A DNA stretch of 17,515 nt from Anaerolineales bacterium. GTDB taxonomy: Bacteria > Chloroflexota > Anaerolineae > Anaerolineales > UBA4823. Below the pieces are notes generated by a model, which did no database searches, was not told where the DNA came from, and saw only the letters and a list, made by a program, of their open reading frames with translations. The translations under genes and the position numbers were made by a program. How positions within the stretch are numbered: position 1 is the first letter of the stretch; the number at the start of each line of letters is the position of its first letter. Positions 1-6,686 of the stretch are shown one piece after another. The DNA lies in assembly GCA_028687395.1 (NCBI GenBank), contig JAQUAE010000003.1, positions 1 to 17,515 on the forward strand, read 5' to 3'.

Positions 1-275
1 ATGAGCTGATCGACACGCGCATTCGTTACTTTCGCGCCCTGCGCCTGCTTCAGCATACCAACCAGCACACGGTCAGGACCATCATGAACATCCAGCGCGA
101 CCACGTGAATTTCCCCAACTCGATTTGCAACCACGCCGAGGGTTTGATGGGCCCCCTGGAGCGTGAGAAGACCATCAACGCCATGGTGATGGATCTAACC
201 GCGCGGGTGATGCACTTCGCCTGGGGGAATCCCTGCGTCAACCAGTATCACATGATCTACCTGGAGAATGGTTGA
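1..275 (+). CDS. C45-family acyltransferase/hydrolase, C-terminal fragment
   Basis: This is the 3' end of a plus-strand gene that enters from outside the window, in frame 3 from base 3, about 90 codons before the TGA at 273-275. The tail contains RDHVNFPNSICNH, a GPLEREKTINAMVMDLTA stretch, and GNPC followed by N-x-YH. This pattern resembles the C-terminus of peptidase family C45 (acyl-CoA:6-aminopenicillanate acyltransferase-like, Ntn-hydrolase fold). Those proteins self-cleave at an N-terminal Cys and hydrolyse or transfer acyl groups on linear amides. The catalytic Cys would lie outside the window and cannot be checked. An ATG at 84 opens a 63-codon ORF, but the frame stays open to the edge, so it is an internal Met. 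The gene converges on the PH/SHOCT gene with 57 bp between the stops. Family assignment rests on motif memory only; the native substrate is unknown. Confidence 0.6.
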   Translation, partial: ELIDTRIRYFRALRLLQHTNQHTVRTIMNIQRDHVNFPNSICNHAEGLMGPLEREKTINAMVMDLTARVMHFAWGNPCVNQYHMIYLENG

Positions 276-332
276 TAGTAGCTTCACAAAGCGGGGGCGG
301 CAAGGGAAGCAGATCGCAGCGGGGTGGCTCGC

Positions 333-974
333 TTACATCTTCGCCAGCAAATCCCTCTTTTTCTGGGCGAACTCTTCTTCGGTAAGCACGCCCTGCTTGC
401 GTAACTGGTCCAGTTGAGCGATCATGGCGGGGACGTCTTGCTCTGCCGGTTTTACCGGTCGCACATCACGGTCATCGAACTCCATGCGCTCCTTGGCGTT
501 TAGCATGGCGATCTTGAAGGCGATGGGATCGTCGATGCGCTTGAACAGGTTGACGCCCAGCTCGCTGGCGGTCAGAATCTCGATATCCCCATACCCGAAC
601 GTACGGCCGACGAAGGATTGCATCATCTTGACGTCGTTGACCTTCTCCAGGGAAGAATCGGTGATGTTCTTGTTGATGATTCCCGCTATCTGCATCACCC
701 GACGGTTGGTGACGATGTACTGGCGGTTACTCCATAGCAGGATGTCCCGTGTCATCGTGACTGCCGGAATGAGGATCAGGATGAAACCAACCGCGACGAT
801 CAAGGGGGTGAAGGGAGGGAAGGAGAGGGATAAGATCACGGTCGCAGCCAGGAAGATCAGGATCAGGAAGATCTCCAGGAAGATGGAGCTAAACAAGATA
901 AACCAATGTTGCCTGGCAGTCAGGAGGATCTTTTCGTGTTCACCTAGCAGGCTTTGCAAGTAACTGTTCGCCAT
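333..974 (-). CDS. Membrane protein with bacterial PH domain and C-terminal SHOCT
   Basis: A 213-aa membrane protein. Two hydrophobic helices are visible at about residues 24-50 and 56-76. They are followed by a bacterial PH-like domain (about 80-160, with NRQYIVTNRRVMQIAG and a YGDIEILTAS strand pair, as in YdbS/YdbT-type proteins). A charged linker leads to a typical SHOCT motif at about 183-213 (LDQLRKQGVLTEEEFAQKK). Such proteins sit in the cytoplasmic membrane; SHOCT is thought to mediate oligomerisation, and the precise role is unknown. An upstream in-frame start at 1010 would add 12 residues (MCLKPFPRRRPP). The start at 974 is preferred because AAGGAGA lies 6 nt upstream of it and the extra residues look non-native. 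It is the last gene after mrfB, with a 61-bp gap that contains nested inverted repeats. Confidence 0.85.
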   Translation of the reverse strand: MANSYLQSLLGEHEKILLTARQHWFILFSSIFLEIFLILIFLAATVILSLSFPPFTPLIVAVGFILILIPAVTMTRDILLWSNRQYIVTNRRVMQIAGIINKNITDSSLEKVNDVKMMQSFVGRTFGYGDIEILTASELGVNLFKRIDDPIAFKIAMLNAKERMEFDDRDVRPVKPAEQDVPAMIAQLDQLRKQGVLTEEEFAQKKRDLLAKM

Positions 975-980
975 TGGAGG

Positions 981-987
981 TCTCCTT
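981..987 (-). promoter_or_regulatory. Ribosome binding site deciding the PH/SHOCT start
   Basis: On the minus strand AAGGAGA sits 6 nt before the ATG at 974-972. This supports initiation there rather than at the upstream in-frame codon at 1010, which has no comparable purine run. Confidence 0.7.
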
Positions 988-1005
988 CTTGGAAATGGTT
1001 TCAAG

Positions 1006-1031
1006 CACACGTCTGTCTACGTGTGAGACAG
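1006..1031 (-). other. Nested, mutually exclusive inverted repeats
   Basis: In the 61-bp gap between mrfB and the PH/SHOCT gene, CACACGT (1006-1012) pairs perfectly with ACGTGTG (1019-1025) across a 6-nt loop. That loop, CTGTCT (1013-1018), is itself perfectly complementary to the adjoining AGACAG (1026-1031). Only one of the two pairings can form fully at a time. There is no T-run on the minus strand, so it is a poor intrinsic terminator; it may be an operator or an RNA switch-like element upstream of the PH/SHOCT ribosome site. Confidence 0.4.
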
Positions 1032-1035
1032 CCTG

Positions 1036-2277
1036 TCACGGGCTATGCAGGTTGGCCTTTCGCTCCAGGCGTTGCAGGCGATGCTCCAGTTGAGCGCGGT
1101 AGCCTGCCAGTTTTGGCGCCGGCGCTGCCTGCTCTTCTATTATCTCCATGGCGGATTGCGCCCAGTGTAGAGCCTGAGCATAATCCTTCTCGTGATGTTC
1201 GTAGTATTTGGCCAATTCGATGAACGCTTCCAGGTCATTATACTCTGCGGATTTCATCCACAGTTCGACTGCCATCGTCAACTCCCTGCGGCGTTTGCGC
1301 AGAAGCGCTAGGTTACGCACGGCTGCCAGCCAGTACGTCTTCGGGAGGTCATGTTCCAACGCTTGTAAGTAAAGGCTGGCTGCGGCGCTGGCGTCGCCCA
1401 TGGCTTCGAATAGACGGGCGATGGAAAGCAAGTCCAGGCCGTTTTCATTACCCTCGTGCAGCGGGTCTGAGAGTAGCCGGGCGGTATGCGCGAAAAGGGA
1501 CACCATGGAGAGCACGTCCATGGCATTGTGATAGAACACGCGTTTCAATGGGCCTGCCTCCCCGAAGCGCAGGTAATCGAAGTAGATCTGGGGGATCATC
1601 CAGCCGGGGATATCCTCCTCATCGCGCACGAAACCGAGAATATGTTGCTCAAGGGCGCCTAGCGTCCGGCTGGGCAGGCGTTCGCTCCACAACCGGCGCG
1701 ACAGGTGGAGCAGGTCGACGTGGAAGTACGCCATAAATGGCGATTGCCAGCCGTGGCTCCGGTAACGTGTGGTCAGGATGGGCAAGTCGAAGGCTTTGCC
1801 GTTAAAAGTGACCAGGCCGCTGCACGGGGCGAGGAACTGCTCCAGGGCGAAGAGCTGCGCCGGTTCTTCCTGCGGGTCGCGCATGAAGAATTGCTTTAGG
1901 ACATATGTCCCGTTCTCGAAGCGGCCGGCGCCGATGAGGAAAGCAAACGTACCTGTCCCGCCGGATAAGCCGGTTGTTTCCGTATCGATAAAGGCGAGGG
2001 CCTCTGGCGAGAAATCCCCCAGCTCGCTGAGACCCGCCCAGGATAGGATGCGCTCGGAGGCGGCAGGCAATCCCAATCGGCTGCGCCCGTGGGGCTGCTC
2101 CAGGGGGTAGCGTTTTTCGACCACCAGGCACTCACCAACGGGCGTCTCCACCACCTCGCCCTCGAGCAACGCTTCCAGGCTGGGGGGAGGCGCGGGTTTG
2201 TCACTGGCGAGCTTGGCGGGCCCGACCTGAACTCCAAGCGACTTAAGTTTATCCGCAAGGCTTGGCATGGCAATCAT
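1036..2277 (-). CDS. mrfB: MrfB/YprB-like DEDD exonuclease with helical C-terminal repeats
   Basis: A 413-aa homologue of YprB/MrfB, the RNase-H-fold DEDD exonuclease that works with helicase MrfA in Bacillus subtilis repair of mitomycin-type DNA damage. The exonuclease core is at about 90-265: FIDTETTGL supplies D98 and E100, FNGKAFDLPIL supplies D164, HVDLLHLSR follows with D188, and YHNAMDVLSM carries H250 and D254. All acidic metal ligands appear present. The C-terminal third (about 275-405) is helical and TPR-like, as in MrfB. It follows mrfA with about 15 bp between stop and start, so the two are almost certainly co-transcribed. Two starts are possible, 2277 (MIAMPSL) and 2268 (MPSL); neither has a strong Shine-Dalgarno. 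The N-terminal 90 residues are Pro-rich and poorly conserved-looking. Function is inferred from family and from the mrfA partner. Confidence 0.88.
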   Translation of the reverse strand: MIAMPSLADKLKSLGVQVGPAKLASDKPAPPPSLEALLEGEVVETPVGECLVVEKRYPLEQPHGRSRLGLPAASERILSWAGLSELGDFSPEALAFIDTETTGLSGGTGTFAFLIGAGRFENGTYVLKQFFMRDPQEEPAQLFALEQFLAPCSGLVTFNGKAFDLPILTTRYRSHGWQSPFMAYFHVDLLHLSRRLWSERLPSRTLGALEQHILGFVRDEEDIPGWMIPQIYFDYLRFGEAGPLKRVFYHNAMDVLSMVSLFAHTARLLSDPLHEGNENGLDLLSIARLFEAMGDASAAASLYLQALEHDLPKTYWLAAVRNLALLRKRRRELTMAVELWMKSAEYNDLEAFIELAKYYEHHEKDYAQALHWAQSAMEIIEEQAAPAPKLAGYRAQLEHRLQRLERKANLHSP

Positions 2278-2292
2278 CCGCAGGAATTGCGA

Positions 2293-4863
2293 TCAGGGCA
2301 ATTTTATCCCCATTATGCCATCCAGGATGGCCAGTGTTTCCGCTTTGCCGCCCTTACCATTCTCCCCTCCTGGCCCAACGCAGGAAGGGCAGCCATCCTG
2401 GCAGGCGCAGGCAAGGATAGTCTCGCGGGCGGCCGAGAGCAGCTCGGGATAGATTTCGTACACCTGGTTGCTCAAGCCGATGCCAGCCGGAACCTGGTCG
2501 TAGATCAAGATGACAGGTTGACCTTCGGCCAGCGTGGACTGCGGGTCGCTCAGCACGCCGATATCGCGCGCGTCGCACATCAGGTAGAGCGGCGCCAGAT
2601 GGCCGATCAGGTATGCCATGCCGCCCATGCCGCTGCGCACGCGCACAGCGTTTTCCGCCCGGCGATGGCAAGCGGGACAAAGCGTGAGCAGGTTGTCCAG
2701 CCTGTTCGCCAGTTGCGGGTCGCTGAAGTTACGAAAGGGCGAAATGTGGTGGACGTCGTGTTCCCGGCCGCTTTCGGGCATCCCGCAGATACGGCAGCGG
2801 TACCTATCCCTGGCGCGCGCCTGTAAGCGCAATGCTTTCCATTGGGAGCCATATTCGTTCGGGTCGTTCTTCCAGGCATTTTGCTGGCGCAGTCTCTCAA
2901 CCAATTCCTCACCAAGCGTTATCCAGCAAGCGCTTGTTTGCAGCTCGGTGGCAGGCATATCCAGTGGGCAGGTCTCGATCAGCTCACGCGGCTCCCAACG
3001 CATCTTCTTGTACCCCGTCACCTGCGAATGAACGATGATTTCTCCATATCCGATGGGCGTCTCTGCCCCTTCGCATTGCAGCAGCCTTTCGTATAGCTTT
3101 TCGGCCAGCGTTATTTGCGTTTGTTGCTGCGCTTCGGTGTAATAATCGTAGCTGGACTGGCATAGATGTGCTATCCCTTCTTCCAGGTCCAGGGTTTCTA
3201 CCTGGTAGGGTGTGGCTTCGTGAAGGTAGATCGCGCCCGGGTGAACCATCCAGTGTGCGCTGAGGTAGTCGACCGTACCGATGGTCGCCTGGCGTCCTGC
3301 CTGGTCGAGGAGCAGTTGGACGGTTTGTGGCGAGGCGCTGCGTAAGGACACCGCCTGGGCAGGATATTGGTCCGCCATCCAATAATAGTGGTCCTTGGAG
3401 AAATGCAATTGGTTCCCCTGTGTGAGCACATCCAGAATTTCCTGTGCATCTTGCGCCTCCACCCGGCCGAATCCCTCCTTAAGATGAAAGGGCAGCTCAA
3501 AGGCGGCGCAGCGTAGGTGGTTAAGCAGGATGAGCAGGTTGTCCGGGTTGAGCAAGGCTTTCTCAGGCGAGCGGCCGAAGAAGTAATCCGGGTGGCGAGC
3601 GAGATATTGGTCCAACGGGTCGGAGCTGGCGATTAGTACAGCCACGGATTCCTCGTCGTTCCGGCCAGCCCTGCCTGCTTGCTGCAAGGTGGCGGCAATT
3701 GAACCGGGGTAACCGGCGAGCACGGCGGCGTTCATCCGGCCGATATCGATGCCCAATTCCAGGGCATTGGTAGCGATCACCGCGCGCACTGCGCCGGTTT
3801 TCAAGCCGCGCTCGATGCTGCGGCGTTGACCCGGCAGGTATCCGGAGCGGTAACCGCGCACTAAGGATTCAGCTTCATGGCTTGTTTGACTGGCAGGTTC
3901 CCCAGCCATGCTCTGTTGCAGGAAGGCGAGGATTAGCTCGACCGTGCGCCGCGAACGTCCGAAGATGATAGCCTGCACGTCGTACGCCAGCAAGTCACTG
4001 CCCAGACGGATGCTCTCCTGGATCACGCTGCTGCGCAAGCCCAGTTCCGAGTTGACAATGGGCGGGTTATAGAACAAGAAGTGTTGCGCGCCGCGCGCTG
4101 AACCGTCCTCGCTGATCAGGTTGAACGGCTCTTCCACCAGGCGCTGCGCCAGGTCGACAGCGTTGCCAATCGTTGCTGAGGTCAGGATGAAGCGCGGTCT
4201 GGCGCCGTAATGCTGGGCGATGCGCTTCAGGCGGCGCAGCACGTTGGCCACGTGCGAGCCGAACACCCCACGATAGATGTGAACTTCATCGAGGATTACG
4301 AAACTCAGGTTGCTGAAGAAATCCGCCCAGTTGGTGTGATGGGGCAGGATGCCGGTGTGGAGCATATCAGGGTTGCTGAGCAGGATGGACGCCTGGTTGC
4401 GTATTTGTTTGCGGGTGTTGGTGGGCGTATCGCCATCGTAAATTCCCCAGCTCATGCCGGCTTGCCCGGAAGAGTCCTCGTTCAAGGAGCCGAGAAGCAG
4501 CCGCAGCGTGCTGGCTTGATCCTGGCTCAAAGCCTTGGTCGGGAAGAGGTAGAGGGCACGCGCCTCTTGGTTGCGCAGCAGGTTGTCGATGACTGCCAGG
4601 TTGTAGCACAGCGTCTTACCGCTGGCGGTGCCGGTGGAGACGATGACATTCTCGCCGCGCTGCAAGCGCTCCCAGGCTTCAGCCTGATGGCTATACAATT
4701 CGACCAGCCCCATTTGCCTCAGGGCGCTAGCCAGGCGTGGGTGCACACCAGCGGGAATGGGCGCGTGGCGTGGCTGGCGCGCCGGCGTGGTGCGCCAGGC
4801 CACGATATTCTCGCTGACCGTGGGATCGGACTTCCAATGTTCTAGCAGGCGGGATATTGACAT
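2293..4863 (-). CDS. mrfA: MrfA/YprA-like superfamily 2 helicase with inserted HNH domain
   Basis: An 856-aa SF2 helicase. Visible motifs: Q-like LYSHQAEAWE (56-65), Walker A TGTASGKT (77-84), DEVH box (192-195), TSAT (228-231), and motif VI QQAGRAGR (394-401) after ALELGIDIG. The C-terminus has the DUF1998/MrfA zinc site C819-x-C821-x3-C825-x2-C828. In B. subtilis MrfA is a 3'-5' helicase acting with MrfB in a UvrA-independent pathway for mitomycin C damage. Unusually, residues about 676-738 form a complete HNH module before the C-terminal domain: C690-x2-C693, DVHH (703-706), N724, C729-x2-C732-H733. B. subtilis MrfA, at roughly 750 aa, has no such module as far as I know. The ATG at 4863 has no good Shine-Dalgarno, but a small ORF ends 8 bp upstream, so translation may be coupled. 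mrfB follows directly. Confidence 0.9.
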   Translation of the reverse strand: MSISRLLEHWKSDPTVSENIVAWRTTPARQPRHAPIPAGVHPRLASALRQMGLVELYSHQAEAWERLQRGENVIVSTGTASGKTLCYNLAVIDNLLRNQEARALYLFPTKALSQDQASTLRLLLGSLNEDSSGQAGMSWGIYDGDTPTNTRKQIRNQASILLSNPDMLHTGILPHHTNWADFFSNLSFVILDEVHIYRGVFGSHVANVLRRLKRIAQHYGARPRFILTSATIGNAVDLAQRLVEEPFNLISEDGSARGAQHFLFYNPPIVNSELGLRSSVIQESIRLGSDLLAYDVQAIIFGRSRRTVELILAFLQQSMAGEPASQTSHEAESLVRGYRSGYLPGQRRSIERGLKTGAVRAVIATNALELGIDIGRMNAAVLAGYPGSIAATLQQAGRAGRNDEESVAVLIASSDPLDQYLARHPDYFFGRSPEKALLNPDNLLILLNHLRCAAFELPFHLKEGFGRVEAQDAQEILDVLTQGNQLHFSKDHYYWMADQYPAQAVSLRSASPQTVQLLLDQAGRQATIGTVDYLSAHWMVHPGAIYLHEATPYQVETLDLEEGIAHLCQSSYDYYTEAQQQTQITLAEKLYERLLQCEGAETPIGYGEIIVHSQVTGYKKMRWEPRELIETCPLDMPATELQTSACWITLGEELVERLRQQNAWKNDPNEYGSQWKALRLQARARDRYRCRICGMPESGREHDVHHISPFRNFSDPQLANRLDNLLTLCPACHRRAENAVRVRSGMGGMAYLIGHLAPLYLMCDARDIGVLSDPQSTLAEGQPVILIYDQVPAGIGLSNQVYEIYPELLSAARETILACACQDGCPSCVGPGGENGKGGKAETLAILDGIMGIKLP

Positions 4864-4871
4864 CTACTTCG

Positions 4872-5024
4872 TTAATTGGGCGAGAATGAGAATTTTAACT
4901 TGTCGTCTATTGCTTCCGCTCTGACCGAGATAGGGGTCATGCATTCCTCCACCGGCTCAAAATCACTTGCCTCGCCAGCCTGCGGGGGCATTTCGGGAAG
5001 CCTGGAGGCGTAATCCAGGAGCAA
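4872..5024 (-). CDS. Possible 50-aa small protein directly upstream of mrfA (TTG start)
   Basis: An open minus-strand frame runs from after a TGA at 5078-5076 to a TAA at 4874-4872, 67 codons with no ATG near its beginning. A TTG at 5024 has GGTGAG 6-7 nt upstream and would give 50 residues, beginning LLDYASRLPEM and ending LKFSFSPN, acidic overall. Codon use is GC-leaning at third positions, like the neighbours. The stop lies 8 bp before the mrfA ATG, which itself lacks a ribosome site, so the ORF may couple mrfA translation. I recognise no family. It could instead be a decayed remnant of a longer gene whose 5' part has been lost to the hairpin region. Confidence 0.4.
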   Translation of the reverse strand: MLLDYASRLPEMPPQAGEASDFEPVEECMTPISVRAEAIDDKLKFSFSPN

Positions 5025-5042
5025 TTCGATCTCACCGCTAAT

Positions 5043-5087
5043 AATTGGAGGTGACTCGAGCTTGGCTATCTCGCGTCACCACCAATT
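5043..5087 (-). terminator. Strong hairpin between the FGGY kinase and mrfA genes
   Basis: AATTGGAGGTGAC (5043-5055) pairs with GTCACCACCAATT (5075-5087) with one A-A mismatch. After one more mismatch a further 4 bp (CGAG/CTCG) close a 9-nt loop, giving about 16 paired bases in all. It lies about 35 nt past the FGGY stop on the minus strand, so a terminator of that operon is the simplest reading. The minus-strand 3' flank (ATTATTAG) is only weakly T-rich. The plus-strand flank (TTTTAACCGTTTT) is better, but no plus-strand gene precedes it. It could also be an RNA element controlling mrfA. Confidence 0.45.
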
Positions 5088-5120
5088 TTAACCGTTTTAT
5101 TTGCTGTGGGAGGGAATGGC

Positions 5121-6671
5121 TCACTCGGCAGTGATCGCCCGGATCTCTGCGTAGAGACCTTGCAGGCGGGTGTATATCTTCTTGTAAACCCTGTGGTAGA
5201 GCTCATGATATAACGCTTGGTGTGCCGGGTTGGGTTCGAATAATTGCCCGGGGCGCGTCATGGCGGCTACCGCGGCCGGGTAATCCGGGTGAAAGCCCAG
5301 CGGTACCGACGCAACCAACGCCGCACCGAGGGCAGAAGCCTCGTACAGGTGAGAGCGGGAGGCGGGCAGCCCGAAGATATCTGCGGTGATTTGCATGGCG
5401 GCGTCACTCTGGCTGCCGCCACCCACCACGCGCAGCGCTTTGATGGGGATGCCGCTGCGCCGGGTAGTTCGCTCAGCGCCTTCGCGCAAGGCAAATCCCA
5501 GCCCTTCCAGAATTGCCCGGTAGAGGTGGGCGCGGGTGTGCACGTCCCCGAAGCCAATGATCGCTCCACGCGCCTCCGGGCCGGGGAATCTCAATCCCGG
5601 GGACCAGTAAGGCTGCAGAATCAGGCCGTGCGCACCCGGCGGTGCAGAGGCGACCAACTCGTCGAACAGGGCTTCTGCCTCTGCTCCGATAGCCTTAGCC
5701 ATTTGCTGCTCGCGGAGGCCAAATTCCTGCTTGAACCAGCTCACCATCCAGAAGCCGCGATAGATCTGCAACTCCAGGCTGTAAGCGCCCGGGATGGCTG
5801 CTGGGTAAGGTGGGATAAGGGGGATGATTTCCAGGTAGCGCTTATGGGTGGTGTTGATAGTGGCGGTGGTGCCATAGGAGAGGCAAGCGAGGGAAGGTTC
5901 AAGGCAACCAGCACCGATCACCTCGCAGGCTTTATCTGCCGCAGTTGCGATGAGCGGCAAGCCAGCCGGGATGCCCGTGGCGCTGGCTGCTGTGGGGGTG
6001 ATCTCGCCCAACTGATCGCCTTGAGGGACCAGGTCCACCAGCAGGTGCGGGTCGATGGGAACAGCTTGCCATTTCCAATCCCAGGGTTTGGACCACCGTT
6101 GGCGTTTGTAATCGAAGGGGATGTAACCCACCTGGCAACCCACCGAATCGACGAATTCCCCCACCAGGCGCTGGGTCAGGTAACCGGAGAGGAACAGGTA
6201 TTTGTGGGTGTCCTTCCAGACCTGCGGTTGGTAGGTGCTGATCCAGTTGGCTTCCGCTTCAGCCTGGAGATAGCTCACTGTGGACGTCATGCCTGAGAGG
6301 CGAAAGACCAATCCCCACAGCCCGCCGACTGGCTTGAACTTCGCCGTTCGGCGCTGATCTAACCAGACGATCGCCGGGCGCAGGGGGTTGCCGTCTTTGT
6401 CCACGTTAATTACCGTGCTGCGCTGCGTGGTCAACGCGACCCCTGCCAGGCGATCGCGCAGGGTGGCGCCCTGCGCCCAAAGTTGCTGGCACGCCTGGCA
6501 GAGCGCCTCCCAGTACACACTGGGGTTCTGCTCCGCCAAGCCAGGCGCGGAAGAGACGTAAGGTTCAATAGGCAGACGCGCCTTGGCTACTGCTTCCCCC
6601 CGGGCGTCGAACAGCAGCGCCCGCACCGATTGGGTGCCGGCGTCGATGGCGAGAATTAAATCTTTGCTCAT
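5121..6671 (-). CDS. FGGY-family carbohydrate kinase, substrate unknown
   Basis: A 516-aa FGGY kinase (hexokinase/actin fold, two domains) that would phosphorylate a sugar or polyol with ATP. The N-terminal phosphate loop AIDAGTQSVRALLFD is at 8-22, the hinge-type SYGTTATINTT at 265-275, and the C-terminal adenosine region RVVGGGSQSDAAMQ at 414-427. The catalytic base is probably D246 in AADKACEVIGAG, where many relatives have a GDQ motif. Length matches full-length FGGY proteins. The middle region (about 295-320, with WMVSWFKQEFG) differs clearly from the GlpK encoded at 13791-15302, so this is a divergent subgroup, not a second glycerol kinase by sequence. It ends the DegV/AGPS/GlpD operon, 15 bp after glpD. 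Xylulose, erythritol or another C3-C5 polyol are possible substrates; context favours a glycerol-related one. Confidence 0.85.
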   Translation of the reverse strand: MSKDLILAIDAGTQSVRALLFDARGEAVAKARLPIEPYVSSAPGLAEQNPSVYWEALCQACQQLWAQGATLRDRLAGVALTTQRSTVINVDKDGNPLRPAIVWLDQRRTAKFKPVGGLWGLVFRLSGMTSTVSYLQAEAEANWISTYQPQVWKDTHKYLFLSGYLTQRLVGEFVDSVGCQVGYIPFDYKRQRWSKPWDWKWQAVPIDPHLLVDLVPQGDQLGEITPTAASATGIPAGLPLIATAADKACEVIGAGCLEPSLACLSYGTTATINTTHKRYLEIIPLIPPYPAAIPGAYSLELQIYRGFWMVSWFKQEFGLREQQMAKAIGAEAEALFDELVASAPPGAHGLILQPYWSPGLRFPGPEARGAIIGFGDVHTRAHLYRAILEGLGFALREGAERTTRRSGIPIKALRVVGGGSQSDAAMQITADIFGLPASRSHLYEASALGAALVASVPLGFHPDYPAAVAAMTRPGQLFEPNPAHQALYHELYHRVYKKIYTRLQGLYAEIRAITAE

Positions 6672-6686
6672 AGGCTGCCTGAAAGA

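Noticed and set aside
975..1010. N-terminal extension of the PH/SHOCT protein to 1010
   Set aside because: AAGGAGA at 981-987 is spaced for the start at 974, and the extra 12 residues include the translated ribosome site itself.
1036..4863. A DISARM-like or restriction defence locus, suggested by a DUF1998-type helicase with an HNH domain
   Set aside because: No methyltransferase, phospholipase D protein or other DISARM component is present, and the MrfB partner points to DNA repair.
5043..5087. T-box riboswitch-like stretch (TGGTGACGCGAG on the minus strand)
   Set aside because: The T-box core TGGNACCGCG is not matched (two changes in the critical ACCGCG) and no tRNA synthetase or amino-acid gene follows; a plain hairpin explains it better.
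5244..6296. A 350-codon open frame on the plus strand opposite the FGGY kinase
   Set aside because: It is antisense to a gene with all FGGY motifs, has a low-complexity Arg/Gly/Gln-rich translation and no recognisable domain; long antisense frames are expected in GC-rich DNA.
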